Origin: an uncultured Bacteroidales bacterium
GTDB lineage: Bacteria; Bacteroidota; Bacteroidia; Bacteroidales; UBA932
Length of the DNA: 64,000 bases
Reading direction: 5' to 3'
Assembly (NCBI GenBank): GCA_900316245.1
Contig: ONCE01000007.1
Span: 1 to 64,000 of the forward strand
Position 1 is the stretch's first letter. Each line of letters begins with the position of its first letter. The translations under genes and the position numbers were made by a program. Below, piece by piece: positions 44,869 through 53,671 of this stretch. The notes under the pieces were generated by a model, which was not told the origin of the DNA, searched no databases, and saw only the letters and a list, made by a program, of their open reading frames with translations.

Positions 44869-45702
44869 ATGAACCAGAGGACGCTAAAAAATACGTACTT
44901 CTTTGAAGGAAAGGGACTGCATACGGGAACGTATGCGCATATGAAAGTTATGCCCGCCCCGGCCGGCTTCGGCATCCGTTTCTACCGGGTAGACCTGGAG
45001 GGTCAGCCGGAGATAGAGGCCCTGGCCCAGAACGTGACCAACACCTCCCGCAGCACCACCATCGGTTGCGGAGAGGCCCAGGCCGTGACCATCGAGCACA
45101 TTATGAGTGCCCTCACGGGTCTGGGCGTGGACAACGCCCGCATTGAACTGGACAACCAGGAAGTGCCCATCCTCAACGGCAGTGCAGAACCCTATGTAAA
45201 GGCTTTTCAGGCCGATGGGCTGGAAGACCAGGGGGTCCCCCGCCAGTACATCACCCTCCCCCTCGCCATCGAAGTGAGCGACCCTCGCACGGGCTCCTGG
45301 GTGAAGATTGAGCCGGCCGATGCCCCTTCGGCCCATATTACCGTGGATTTCAACTCCCCGGTGCTGGGCGTCCAGCAGGCCCATTGGGACGAGCAGACGG
45401 ATTATGCCAGCGAGATTGCTCCCTGCCGCACCTTCTGCTTCTACCGCGAAATTGAGCCTATGCTCAAGAACAACCTCATCAAGGGTGGAGACCTGTCCAA
45501 CGCGCTGGTGGTTACCGATACCGGCTATATGGACAACCCCGTCCTCCATTTCCCGGACGAGTGCGGCCGCCACAAACTGCTGGACCTGCTGGGAGATTTC
45601 CGTCTGGCCGGCGGCTACCTGAACGCCCGCATCACGGCTTTCAAGCCCGGCCATCCCATCAATACTAAAGCAGCCAAGGCCATCCGCGCCTTGCTTAAAT
45701 AA
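44869..45702 (+). CDS. lpxC: UDP-3-O-acyl-N-acetylglucosamine deacetylase, stand-alone
   Basis: 277 residues. The zinc deacetylase that commits to lipid A. Zinc ligands are TIEHIMSALTGLG (His near 81), and GRHKLLDLLGDF (His and Asp, near 228-232); the general acid His is in FKPGHPINTK. Most Bacteroidota encode LpxC fused to FabZ as a protein of about 460 residues; here it stops after the LpxC domain, and a separate fabZ lies at 61251-61667. It sits between lpxD and lpxA. Confidence 0.96.
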   Translation: MNQRTLKNTYFFEGKGLHTGTYAHMKVMPAPAGFGIRFYRVDLEGQPEIEALAQNVTNTSRSTTIGCGEAQAVTIEHIMSALTGLGVDNARIELDNQEVPILNGSAEPYVKAFQADGLEDQGVPRQYITLPLAIEVSDPRTGSWVKIEPADAPSAHITVDFNSPVLGVQQAHWDEQTDYASEIAPCRTFCFYREIEPMLKNNLIKGGDLSNALVVTDTGYMDNPVLHFPDECGRHKLLDLLGDFRLAGGYLNARITAFKPGHPINTKAAKAIRALLK

Positions 45703-45708
45703 TTGCTT

Positions 45709-46506
45709 ATGAACAAGATTCATCCCCTTGCCTGTGTAAGCCCCGAGGCCAAACTGGGAGACAATATAGAGGTAGGCCCCTTCGCCTTCATCGACGCCAA
45801 CGTAGAGATTGGTGACGGCTGCCGCATTCTCAACGGCGCCACCATCTACTCCTATGTCAAGATGGGCAAGGACTGCACCGTGTTCCCCGGCGCCGTGGTA
45901 GGTGCCATTCCCCAGGACCTCAAGTTCGAAGGTGAGGAATCCCGCGTAGAGATCGGTGACCGCGTGAACATCCGCGAGTGCGCCACCATCAACCGCGGTA
46001 CCGCCGCCAGCGGCAAATACGTTACCCGTGTGGGCAGCGACACCCTCATTATGAGCTACGCCCACATTGCCCACGACTGCACGGTAGGCAACCACTGCAT
46101 CATCGTGAGTTACACGGGCCTGGCCGGAGAGACCGACATTGACGACTGGGTAACCCTGGGAGGCCGCAGTATGTGCCACCAGTTTACCAAGGTGGGTACG
46201 CACGCCTTCGTGGCCGCCAGCACCAAGCTGGTGAAAGACGTTCCGCCGTACGTGCTGGTGGGTCGCGAACCCGCCGTGTTCGAAGGCGTGAACCGCGTGG
46301 GTCTGCTCCGCCGCGGCTTCAGCGAAGAAGAAGTAAACCTGATCAAGGAGTTCTACGACACCATCTACTTCAAGGGTATGAACGTGTCCCAGGCTCTGGA
46401 ATTCATTGAAGCCAATTATCCGCAGAGCGTCATCCGCGACACCATCGTGAACTTCATCCGCGGTTCCAAGCGCGGCATCCTGTCCAAGCCCCGTATGGGC
46501 CGGTAA
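45709..46506 (+). CDS. lpxA: UDP-N-acetylglucosamine acyltransferase
   Basis: 265 residues, the first enzyme of lipid A synthesis. Left-handed beta-helix hexapeptide repeats (NKIHPLACVSPEAKLGDNIEVGPFAFI, VGAIPQDLKFEGEESRVEIGD) with the catalytic His in SYAHIAHDC (near 120-123), and a helical C-terminal cap (GFSEEEVNLIKEFY). The ATG at 45709 is preferred over an in-frame TTG two codons upstream. Three bases separate its stop from the next gene. Confidence 0.97.
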   Translation: MNKIHPLACVSPEAKLGDNIEVGPFAFIDANVEIGDGCRILNGATIYSYVKMGKDCTVFPGAVVGAIPQDLKFEGEESRVEIGDRVNIRECATINRGTAASGKYVTRVGSDTLIMSYAHIAHDCTVGNHCIIVSYTGLAGETDIDDWVTLGGRSMCHQFTKVGTHAFVAASTKLVKDVPPYVLVGREPAVFEGVNRVGLLRRGFSEEEVNLIKEFYDTIYFKGMNVSQALEFIEANYPQSVIRDTIVNFIRGSKRGILSKPRMGR

Positions 46507-46508
46507 GC

Positions 46509-47141
46509 GTGCTCCTTTCCACCGCATACTTTCCGCCGCTGAGCTGGCTGGCCCTGGCGGCGCGCGACTTTCGGCCGGGTTTTCCCCCGGCCGTTATCGG
46601 CCTGGAAGCTTGCGAAAATTACCAGAAGCAGAGTTACCGCAACCGCTGCTACATCCTGGCCGGAGACGGCGTGCAGATGCTGCAGGTACCCGTTGTGCAC
46701 GGGGCTTCCTGGGCCATCAGGGACGTAAAGGTGGATTATTCCACCCCTTGGGTCGTCCGCACGGAACGCGCCCTGGATACCGCCTATGAGACATCGGCCT
46801 ACTATGAATATTATAGGGATGAGGTGTTTGCCCTTCTGGACGCCCAGCCCGAAACGCTTTGGGAGCTCAACCTCTCCACCATCCGTTTCCTCCTGAAAAA
46901 GACCGGGATAGCCTGCGAGCTCTCCCCTACCGCCTCCTTTGAAAGCCAGCAGGAGGCCGATGATTTCCGCTTTTCCCTTCACCCCAAGCGCCCGGATACC
47001 GTTCTGGCAGAACTGGGCCTGGACAAGCCTTACTACCAGGTTTTCCAGGACCGTATGGGCGGCTTCACCCCAAAACTAAGCTGTCTGGACCTTCTCTTTA
47101 ACGAAGGCCCAGACAGCATACTCTGGTTGAAGAAGCTTTAG
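46509..47141 (+). CDS. WbqC-family protein
   Basis: 210 residues starting at a GTG (46509). The N-terminal [17 protein letters not shown] and the [19 protein letters not shown] stretch are hallmarks of the WbqC family, which is often encoded near surface-polysaccharide or lipid A genes and whose enzymatic role is not established. It follows lpxA by 2 bases, so it is probably in the lipid A operon. Its last four bases overlap the convergent infB gene. Confidence 0.88.
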   Translation: MLLSTAYFPPLSWLALAARDFRPGFPPAVIGLEACENYQKQSYRNRCYILAGDGVQMLQVPVVHGASWAIRDVKVDYSTPWVVRTERALDTAYETSAYYEYYRDEVFALLDAQPETLWELNLSTIRFLLKKTGIACELSPTASFESQQEADDFRFSLHPKRPDTVLAELGLDKPYYQVFQDRMGGFTPKLSCLDLLFNEGPDSILWLKKL

Positions 47142-49864
47142 AGGCTTCTCTTGATTTCCACAATCTGGAAGGCTTCGATGATGTCTCCAGGGTGGATGTC
47201 GTTGTACTTATCAAGGCCGCAGCCGCATTCCATACCGGAAACCACTTCCTTGGCGTTGTCCTTGCCTCTCTGGAGGGAGGCCAGTTCGCCGGTGTACACC
47301 ACAATGCCGTCGCGGATGAGGCGCACCTGGGCTTTGTTCACCAGTTTGCCTTCCTTCACCAGACAGCCGGCGATGGTGCCCACCTTGGAAATCTTGAAGG
47401 TCTGCTTGACCTCGGCGGTGGCGGTGACTTCTTCCTTCTTCTCGGGCTCCAGCATACCCTCGATACCTTCCTTCACTTCGTTGATGCAGTCGTAAATCAC
47501 GGAGTAGAGGCGGATTTCGATGCCTTCCTTCTCGGCGGCGCGGCGGGCTTCGGAGCTGGGACGGACCTGGAAGCCGATGATCACGGCGTCGGAGGCTTCG
47601 GCCAGCAGGACATCGGATTCGCTGATGGCACCCACGGCCTTGTGGATCACGTTCACACGCACCTCCTCGGTGGAGAGCTTGATGAGGGAATCGGAGAGGG
47701 CTTCCACGGAACCGTCCACGTCACCCTTGACGATGATGTTGAGTTCCTTGAAGTTGCCAATGGCGATACGGCGGCCAATCTCTTCCAGGGTCAGGTGCTT
47801 CTGCGTCTTGATGCCCTGGATACGGATGAGCTGCTCGCGGCGCTGGGCAATGGACTTGGCCTCTTTTTCATCGGCCATAATGTTGAACTTTTCACCGGCG
47901 GCGGGGGCACCGTTCAGGCCCAGCAGGGATACCGGCGTGGAAGGACCGGCGCTTTCCACCTTCTGTCCACGCTCGTTGTACATAGCCTTCACGCGGCCGT
48001 AGTAGCTGCCGGAGATGATGACATCTCCCACGTGCACCGTACCATCCTGCACCAGCACCGTGGCCAGATAGCCGCGGCCCTTGTCCAGGGAGCTTTCAAT
48101 CACTGCGCCGCTTCCCAGTTTGTTGGGATTGGCCTTGAGTTCCAGGAGGTCGGTCTCGAAGAGCACTTTCTCCAGGAGCTTGTCCACGTTGATGCCCTTC
48201 TTGGCCGAAATTTCCTGGCACTGGTATTTGCCGCCCCAGTCTTCCACCAGGATGTTCATCTCGGAGAGCTGACGGCGGATGGTGTCGGGGTTGGCTCCGG
48301 GCTTATCAATCTTGTTGATGGCAAAGACCATAGGAACGCCGGCGGCCTGTGCGTGGGCGATGGCTTCCTTGGTCTGGGGCATCACAGCGTCATCGGCCGC
48401 TACTATGATAATGGCAAGGTCCGTCATCTGGGCACCACGGGCACGCATAGCGGTAAAGGCCTCGTGACCAGGGGTATCCAGGAAGGTGATGTGACGGCCG
48501 TTGTCCAGCGTAACACTGTAGGCACCGATGTGCTGGGTGATACCGCCGGCCTCACCGGCAATCACGTTGGAGTTGCGGATGTTGTCCAGGAGGGAGGTCT
48601 TACCGTGGTCTACGTGACCCATCACGGTGATCACAGGAGGACGCTCCACCAGATCTTCTTCGCGGTCGGGTTCCTGCTGCTGGATTTCTTCGGTGAGCTC
48701 GGCGGTTACGAATTCCACCTTGTAACCGAATTCTTCGGCAACGAGGACCAGGGTTTCGGCGTCCAGACGCTGATTGATGGACACCATCATACCCAGGGAC
48801 ATACAAGCACCGATAACCTTGACCACCGGCGTGTTGTTCATCAGGGTGGCGAGGTCGTTGACGGTTACGAACTCCGTTACCTTGAGCACCTTGTTCTCGG
48901 CTGCTGCGGCCTCCATTTCCTCCTGGGAACGGATGGCGGCAATCTCTCTCTTCTCCTTGCGGTGCTTGGCGCCGAAGTTGTTGCGGGTGCTCTCGTTCAT
49001 CTTGGCGTAGGTTTCCTTCACCTGCTTCTGGATCTCCTTCTGCAGTTCTTCCTGCTCGGCCTCGGTCATAGCCGGCTTGAAGCGGTCACCTTTCTTGCGC
49101 TTTCCACCCTGCTGGGCGGCGGCAGCACCCTGCTGCTGTTTCTTGTTGTCGTTTTTCTTGGGGGCTTTTTCGGCCTGAACCTTGGTAACGTCTACCTTCT
49201 GGGAGCCGGAAGCCTTGATTCTCTCACGCTTCTTGGCCTTCTTGGGGTCAAACTGGGAAAGGTCGATCTTGCCCAGCACCTTGAAAGGAGCGGCTTGCTC
49301 AGCAGGCTCGGCGGCAGGGGTTGCTTCCGCAGGGGTCGGTTCGGAAACTTCCTCTTCCTCGGGCTCCGGTTCAGGTTCCGGTTCGGGTTCGGGTTCTGCC
49401 ACAGGCTCCGGTTCCGGTTCAACTTCCGGCTCGGGCTCTGCCACGGGCTCGGGTTCCACTACCGGTTCGGGTTCTACCACGGGCTCCGGTTCCGGTTCTG
49501 CTACCGGCTCAGGTTCGGCCACGGGTTCCGGTTCCGGTTCGGGCTCCGGTTCCACGTTACGGGAAAGATTGTTGCTCTTGATCACCGTTACGCGCTCGGG
49601 CTCAAACTCGTCCTCTTCCTCGTCCTGCTTCTTGGAGGCCTTGTCCAGAATCTCCGTGAGCTTGACGTCCACCTTTTCGGCCTGTTCCTTCAGTTCCATA
49701 TCCTTGCCAAACTTCTTGTGCAGTTCGGGGAGGAACTCCTCCGAAACCTTCAGGTTGGGGTTGGCGTCTTCAATGCCGGCGCCTTTGGAATTGAGGAACT
49801 CCACCAGGGTGTCAAGCCCGATGTTGAATTGTTTGATAAGTTTCGATAATCTGATTTCTGCCAT
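47138..49864 (-). CDS. infB: Translation initiation factor IF-2
   Basis: 908 residues. The N-terminal IF2_N helix ([21 protein letters not shown]) is followed by a long disordered part with an extended Glu-Pro repeat (about 105-172, EPEP with VAEP and VVEP units) and a Lys-rich segment. The second IF2_N module ([15 protein letters not shown]) and G domain with GHVDHGKT (416-423), DTPGHEAF and NKID come next, then domains II, III and C2. IF-2 brings initiator tRNA to the ribosome. It is the third gene of rimP-nusA-infB. Confidence 0.98.
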   Translation of the reverse strand: MAEIRLSKLIKQFNIGLDTLVEFLNSKGAGIEDANPNLKVSEEFLPELHKKFGKDMELKEQAEKVDVKLTEILDKASKKQDEEEDEFEPERVTVIKSNNLSRNVEPEPEPEPEPVAEPEPVAEPEPEPVVEPEPVVEPEPVAEPEPEVEPEPEPVAEPEPEPEPEPEPEEEEVSEPTPAEATPAAEPAEQAAPFKVLGKIDLSQFDPKKAKKRERIKASGSQKVDVTKVQAEKAPKKNDNKKQQQGAAAAQQGGKRKKGDRFKPAMTEAEQEELQKEIQKQVKETYAKMNESTRNNFGAKHRKEKREIAAIRSQEEMEAAAAENKVLKVTEFVTVNDLATLMNNTPVVKVIGACMSLGMMVSINQRLDAETLVLVAEEFGYKVEFVTAELTEEIQQQEPDREEDLVERPPVITVMGHVDHGKTSLLDNIRNSNVIAGEAGGITQHIGAYSVTLDNGRHITFLDTPGHEAFTAMRARGAQMTDLAIIIVAADDAVMPQTKEAIAHAQAAGVPMVFAINKIDKPGANPDTIRRQLSEMNILVEDWGGKYQCQEISAKKGINVDKLLEKVLFETDLLELKANPNKLGSGAVIESSLDKGRGYLATVLVQDGTVHVGDVIISGSYYGRVKAMYNERGQKVESAGPSTPVSLLGLNGAPAAGEKFNIMADEKEAKSIAQRREQLIRIQGIKTQKHLTLEEIGRRIAIGNFKELNIIVKGDVDGSVEALSDSLIKLSTEEVRVNVIHKAVGAISESDVLLAEASDAVIIGFQVRPSSEARRAAEKEGIEIRLYSVIYDCINEVKEGIEGMLEPEKKEEVTATAEVKQTFKISKVGTIAGCLVKEGKLVNKAQVRLIRDGIVVYTGELASLQRGKDNAKEVVSGMECGCGLDKYNDIHPGDIIEAFQIVEIKRSL

Positions 49865-49891
49865 ATAATAACCCCTTTTTCTTCTAAATAA

Positions 49892-51160
49892 TTAATCTTC
49901 AAACTCTTCGTGCAGAATGCGCAGCACCTCTTCCACGGTCTCGTCCTCGAGGTCGGCACGGGAGGCGATGTCTGCGGGAGCCAGAGCCATCACGCTGCGG
50001 GCGGTGTCGCAGCCAATGGACTGCAGACGCTCGATTACCCAAGGATCGATGACATCGGCAAACTCGCTCAGCAATACGTCGTCCTCCTCCTCTTCGTTCT
50101 GCGGGAGTTCACGCCATACTTCAATCTCACGGCCTACCAGCATACCGGCCAGCTTGATGTTCACGCCGCCCTTGCCAATACCCTTCTTGACTTCTTCGGC
50201 CTGCATATAGACCTTGATCTTGTCTTCGGGGGAGGTGCCCAGGTCGATGCGGGAGATGCGGGCCGGATTGAGGGCACGCTGGATCATCAGCTGAGGGTTG
50301 TTGCTCCACTGGATCACGTCGATGTTCTCGTTGCGGAGTTCACGGACGATACCCATAATGCGGGAACCCTTGACACCGATGCAGGCGCCGATGGGATCGA
50401 TGCGGTCGTCGTAGGATTCTACGGCCACTTTGGCACGCTCGCCGGGGATGCGGACCACCTTCTTGACGGTGATGAGGCCGTCGTAAATCTCGGGCACTTC
50501 CATTTCAAAGAGTTTCTCCAGGAAGCTCTCGGAGGTGCGGGACAGCACAATGTAAGGCGTGGTGTTGTTCTTCATCTCCACGCTCTTGATGATGGCGCGC
50601 ACGGAATCGCTCTTCTTGAAGCGCTCTCCGGGGATCTGCTCGTTCTTGGGCATACGGAGTTCGTTGCCGTCCTCGTCCAGGATGAGGACCTCGTTCTTCC
50701 AGGTCTGGTATACCTCGCCGGTGAAGATCTCACCCACACGCTCGGAGTATTTCTTGAAGACGTTGGCTTTTTCGATATCCATGATACGGCCCTGGAGGTT
50801 CTGACGGATGTTCAGAATACCGCGGCGGCCGAAGGAAGCCAGGGAAAGTTTGCGGGTGAAGGTGTCACCTATCTCGTAGTCGTCGTCTCCGGTTTCTTCC
50901 TTGATCTCGTCTACGGTGATCTGGGTCACAGGGTCTTCCACCTCTTCCACAACCTCAAAGTTCTGGTAAATTTCGCAGTCTCCCTTGTCCACGTTGATAA
51001 TGACGTCGAAGTTGTCGGCGCTGCCGTAGGTCTTGGCCAGCTGGGTGAGGAACACATCCTTCAGAACACCCAGCATCACGGGACGGTCGATGCTTTTCTC
51101 TTCCTTGAAATCCTTGAAAGCGTCAATCAAGGTAATTTCTTTCTCTTTTTCTTTTGCCAT
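49892..51160 (-). CDS. nusA: Transcription termination/antitermination factor NusA
   Basis: 422 residues: N-terminal polymerase-binding domain (about 1-130), S1 domain (about 135-200, FTGEVYQTWKNEVLILDEDGNEL), and two KH domains (GACIGVKGSRIMGIVRELRNENIDVI and GKGGVNIKLAGMLVGREIEVW), with an acidic C-terminal tail of about 75 residues that contains a helix-hairpin-helix-like ADIASRADLEDETVEEV. It binds RNA polymerase and RNA to modulate pausing and termination. It lies 14 bases after rimP and 27 before infB. Such an operon is autoregulated by NusA in E. coli. Confidence 0.97.
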   Translation of the reverse strand: MAKEKEKEITLIDAFKDFKEEKSIDRPVMLGVLKDVFLTQLAKTYGSADNFDVIINVDKGDCEIYQNFEVVEEVEDPVTQITVDEIKEETGDDDYEIGDTFTRKLSLASFGRRGILNIRQNLQGRIMDIEKANVFKKYSERVGEIFTGEVYQTWKNEVLILDEDGNELRMPKNEQIPGERFKKSDSVRAIIKSVEMKNNTTPYIVLSRTSESFLEKLFEMEVPEIYDGLITVKKVVRIPGERAKVAVESYDDRIDPIGACIGVKGSRIMGIVRELRNENIDVIQWSNNPQLMIQRALNPARISRIDLGTSPEDKIKVYMQAEEVKKGIGKGGVNIKLAGMLVGREIEVWRELPQNEEEEDDVLLSEFADVIDPWVIERLQSIGCDTARSVMALAPADIASRADLEDETVEEVLRILHEEFED

Positions 51161-51174
51161 GGTTTATGTTAGTA

Positions 51175-51642
51175 TTATTTAAAATCAATGTAGGGAGTGA
51201 CGGAGTTGATCTCGCTGAGGGGGAACGTCTCGTTGTGCTCCACCTTCTCCTTCTTCTTCTTGCCTTCCACAGCCTCCAGGGCGGTATATTGCAGGCCGAT
51301 GCTGTCTTCGGAAGCACCGGTGAGGGTGGCAATGATGCGCTTGCCGCCCTTGAACTTCACGTCCACCTGGGAGCCGATGGCCTTCTGATACTGGCGCAGC
51401 ACCTTGAAGGGGCGGTCCAGACCGGCCGATGATACCGTAAGGGCGTAGTCTTCCACGTCCTGGTCGAAGGCTTCGTGCACTACCTTGTCGATAGCGGCGC
51501 AGTCTTCCCAATCTACGATGCCTTCTTCCTTTTCGATGACAACCTCGATGTCGTTCTCGGCGCTGATGGTCACCTCCACCAGGAAGCAACCCCGCTCTGC
51601 GACGGCCGGCTCAATGGCCTGGATAATCTGTTCTTTGTTCAT
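51175..51642 (-). CDS. rimP: Ribosome maturation factor RimP
   Basis: 155 residues with the two-domain RimP layout: N-terminal alpha/beta (FLVEVTISAENDIEVVIEKEEGIVDWEDCAAIDKVVHEAFD) and C-terminal SH3-like domain (RPFKVLRQYQKAIGSQVDVKFKGGKRIIATLTGA). It assists 30S subunit assembly. The conserved VSSAGLDRPF segment is present as in the family. It heads the rimP-nusA-infB operon behind an unusual leader with a terminator. Confidence 0.96.
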   Translation of the reverse strand: MNKEQIIQAIEPAVAERGCFLVEVTISAENDIEVVIEKEEGIVDWEDCAAIDKVVHEAFDQDVEDYALTVSSAGLDRPFKVLRQYQKAIGSQVDVKFKGGKRIIATLTGASEDSIGLQYTALEAVEGKKKKEKVEHNETFPLSEINSVTPYIDFK

Positions 51643-51657
51643 AATTCCGTTTTCGTC

Positions 51658-51678
51658 ATTCCCGGTTTGCCCGGGAAT
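51658..51678 (-). repeat. GC-rich hairpin in the rimP leader
   Basis: Perfect 8-base arms ATTCCCGG (51658-51665) and CCGGGAAT (51671-51678) around TTTGC. It lies between the leader terminator and the rimP ATG, 15 bases from the start codon. Confidence 0.75.
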
Positions 51679-51680
51679 CT

Positions 51681-51713
51681 AAAAAAAAGATAGGGGACCG
51701 GCGTCCTCTATCT
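51681..51713 (-). terminator. Intrinsic terminator in the 5' leader of rimP-nusA-infB
   Basis: On the minus strand AGATAGAGGAC (51713-51703) pairs with GTCCCCTATCT (51698-51688) with one A/C mismatch around GCCG, followed by eight T (51688-51681). It starts only about 6 bases after the predicted transcription start, so it lies inside the rimP leader and not behind the upstream gene alone. Confidence 0.8.
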
Positions 51714-51725
51714 CGTTCACGTCTG

Positions 51726-51733
51726 CAAATGTA
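51726..51733 (-). promoter_or_regulatory. Promoter TTTG-N20-TACATTTG for rimP-nusA-infB
   Basis: Minus-strand TACATTTG is an exact -7 match, with TTTG exactly 20 bases upstream (51754-51757). No other -7 box is seen between it and rimP. Confidence 0.75.
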
Positions 51734-51758
51734 CGAACTATTTTTGTAAAATGCAAAT

Positions 51759-52811
51759 CTACAGCAGCAACAGAATGGCCAGCAGGCCCACGCAGTAGCC
51801 CTGGGCCAGTAAGCGGCGGCCGGTGACGTAGCGGGTGCTCAGGACCACGGGGTCTTCCGAAACGGCGGCCTGAATATCCTCCGGGAAATGCCCGGCACTC
51901 CATTTGTGCACCAGTTCTCCGTGATAGAAATAGGTTCCGCCCCCGTTGGAACGGTTGAGCGTAATAAGGGTCTTATAATCTGAGAAATAGGGTTCCACAT
52001 CCGGCGGAAGGACCGGCAGCTCCTCTTTGGTGGCCGATACCAGCAGGAGCGGCCGTGCCTGGGAGGCCTGGACCGTGCGGTATTGCTGCTCCAGGCGGGA
52101 CCAATCGGCCTTCTTGGCGTCGTAGATGGAGAAGACCACCACGCGTCCGGTGGCGGCCAGTTCGTCACAATAGACGCCGGCGGTGTCCGAGAAACTGAGG
52201 ATGGGGGCGCTGCGGAAATCGGCTTCTTCGGCGTTCTCGTCCAGCGAGGCGAAGAGCTGGGCACCCCAGTTATAAGGCGTGAAATCCACCAGCGGGAGGT
52301 GATGGTTGCTGTAGACGGCCGCCAGGACAATGGCCAGCGCCGCCACGGTGGCAGCCACCCTACGGTGTTTCTTGGAAGTGCCAAAATCCTTGAAGGGAGT
52401 GAAAGCGATGACCGCCAGAACCAGCAGCACCACATTCTTCCAGAAGCTCTGGGCGTGGGTGAGATGGATGGCCTGGCCAAAGCAGCCACAGTCCATGGCC
52501 GGGTTCTTGATCCAGAGAGCCAGGGTAAGGAGGGTGAAAGCGATGAGCAGGGCGTACGTAATGATGGCCGTAGCCTTGCGGAGCACGCCGGTAATAAGGC
52601 CGATGGCCACGAAGCATTCCAGGCAGGCAACGCCGATGCCCACCCCCTTGGCAGCGGGAATCAGGGACGGCAGGCCCAGGAATTTGAAGTACTCCGTGAC
52701 GATGAGCATAGTTCCCACCGGGTCTATCAGTTTGAGGAGTCCCGACAGGAGGAAGACTATTCCCAGGATGACGGCCGTATGGCGGCGGAAGCGCTGATAG
52801 GATGCTTTCAT
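51759..52811 (-). CDS. DoxX/MauE-like membrane protein (BT_3928-type)
   Basis: 350 residues. The N-terminal 150 residues hold four hydrophobic helices with the MauE/DoxX motif MDCGCFGQ (CxC near residue 107) and FLLSGLLKLIDPVG at the start. A further helix near 155-170 leads into a soluble 130-residue region, and a last helix ends the protein (VGLLAILLLL). The CxC motif suggests a redox or thiol role in the membrane; I know of no established function. It overlaps tmk (ATGA). Confidence 0.78.
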   Translation of the reverse strand: MKASYQRFRRHTAVILGIVFLLSGLLKLIDPVGTMLIVTEYFKFLGLPSLIPAAKGVGIGVACLECFVAIGLITGVLRKATAIITYALLIAFTLLTLALWIKNPAMDCGCFGQAIHLTHAQSFWKNVVLLVLAVIAFTPFKDFGTSKKHRRVAATVAALAIVLAAVYSNHHLPLVDFTPYNWGAQLFASLDENAEEADFRSAPILSFSDTAGVYCDELAATGRVVVFSIYDAKKADWSRLEQQYRTVQASQARPLLLVSATKEELPVLPPDVEPYFSDYKTLITLNRSNGGGTYFYHGELVHKWSAGHFPEDIQAAVSEDPVVLSTRYVTGRRLLAQGYCVGLLAILLLL

Positions 52812-53488
52812 ACCAGATAAGGATCTACGGCGGCACGCACCTTTTCAAAAATGGCATCCGGAGGGAGCATCTCTCCCTGAGGGCCGGAGCAGTCTATGCG
52901 GCGGAACTTGGGATCCAGGGCTGTCTGGGCCACATACATATCCCTAACAGCCTTCTGGAAGGCGATGGATGCCTCGTGAATATCCTGTGCACCGGACAGA
53001 TAATTGCGGTCCTGTCCCTCCCGGTGCGAAGTCAGGCTCTGCTCCACAAAGCCGATGGGCACATCCAGGAAGAGGTTCAGATCCGGTTCCGGCAGGTTGA
53101 AATCTCCATACTCGGTGTTGAAGATCCAGTCGCGGAGCTTCTCCCGCTCCTGGGGATCCTTCAGCTTGGCGCACTGGTAAGCAATGTTGGAGTACACATA
53201 GCGGTCCAGGAGCACGGTCTTTCCAGCAGTCAGCGCCTCCCGCATAACGGGAGCGGCTCCGTGCCGGTCTTCGGCAAACAGGAGGGCCACCAACTGCGGG
53301 TGCACAGCTTCGATGCTCCCGAATTCCCCTTTCAGGAAACGGGTAATGAGGTCTCCGTATACGGGGGCCTCGTAACGCGGAAAATGAATGTATTCCAGCG
53401 ATCCGCAGCGCTGCTGCAAGTATTCCCTGAGCTGCTTGACCTGGGTAGATTTACCCGCTCCGTCAAGCCCTTCCAAAACGATGAGCAT
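52808..53488 (-). CDS. tmk: Thymidylate kinase
   Basis: 226 residues. Tmk phosphorylates dTMP to dTDP. P-loop LEGLDGAGKSTQ (5-16), the DR motif (VLLDRYVYSNIAYQ), and a C-terminal region with FLDVPIGFVEQSL. The LID lacks a clear run of Arg between positions 145-160 (HREGQDRNYLSG), typical of long-form enzymes in this phylum. It has its own -7 box upstream. Confidence 0.95.
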   Translation of the reverse strand: MLIVLEGLDGAGKSTQVKQLREYLQQRCGSLEYIHFPRYEAPVYGDLITRFLKGEFGSIEAVHPQLVALLFAEDRHGAAPVMREALTAGKTVLLDRYVYSNIAYQCAKLKDPQEREKLRDWIFNTEYGDFNLPEPDLNLFLDVPIGFVEQSLTSHREGQDRNYLSGAQDIHEASIAFQKAVRDMYVAQTALDPKFRRIDCSGPQGEMLPPDAIFEKVRAAVDPYLV

Positions 53489-53507
53489 GGTTGTAAGTTA
53501 AATCACG

Positions 53508-53515
53508 CAAAGATA
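53508..53515 (-). promoter_or_regulatory. -7 box TATCTTTG for tmk
   Basis: Exact minus-strand match, 19 bases before the tmk ATG. Confidence 0.65.
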
Positions 53516-53553
53516 ACAAAAAAAGGAAGAATCTATGGAAGGTTTGTACCTGT

Positions 53554-53561
53554 TATCTTTG
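53554..53561 (+). promoter_or_regulatory. Upstream candidate -7 box TATCTTTG for msrA
   Basis: Exact match 110 bases before msrA, followed by a GC-rich palindrome and by a second box at 53644. It may be an additional distal promoter or a chance match. Confidence 0.4.
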
Positions 53562-53597
53562 TCTTTTCAGACTTTTAACGTTACCCCCTCCCGAAAC

Positions 53598-53616
53598 CCC
53601 TCCCCTCGGGGGAGGG
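53598..53616. repeat. G/C-rich palindrome CCCTCCCC-TCG-GGGGAGGG
   Basis: A perfect 8-base inverted repeat with extra C-rich and G-rich flanks (53584-53625), lying between two candidate promoters. It has no adjacent T-run on the plus strand. Related C/G tracts occur in the folP insertion. Confidence 0.6.
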
Positions 53617-53643
53617 ACTTATAGGGGAAATAAAAAAAAGTTG

Positions 53644-53651
53644 TACCTTTG
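53644..53651 (+). promoter_or_regulatory. -7 box TACCTTTG for the msrA operon
   Basis: Exact match, 20 bases before the msrA ATG. Confidence 0.7.
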
Positions 53652-53671
53652 GGCGTTAATTCAGTAGTGAT

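Noticed and set aside
49360-49560. Repetitive GGTTC/CGGGTTC-type DNA in infB that looks like a tandem array
   Set aside because: It encodes the Glu-Pro repeat of the disordered IF-2 N-terminal part, which is common in this factor; units are irregular and not CRISPR-like.
47192-49849. 885-codon frame opposite infB and a 663-codon frame opposite dnaK
   Set aside because: Both are exact antisense of well-conserved genes and have no recognisable domains or start signals.
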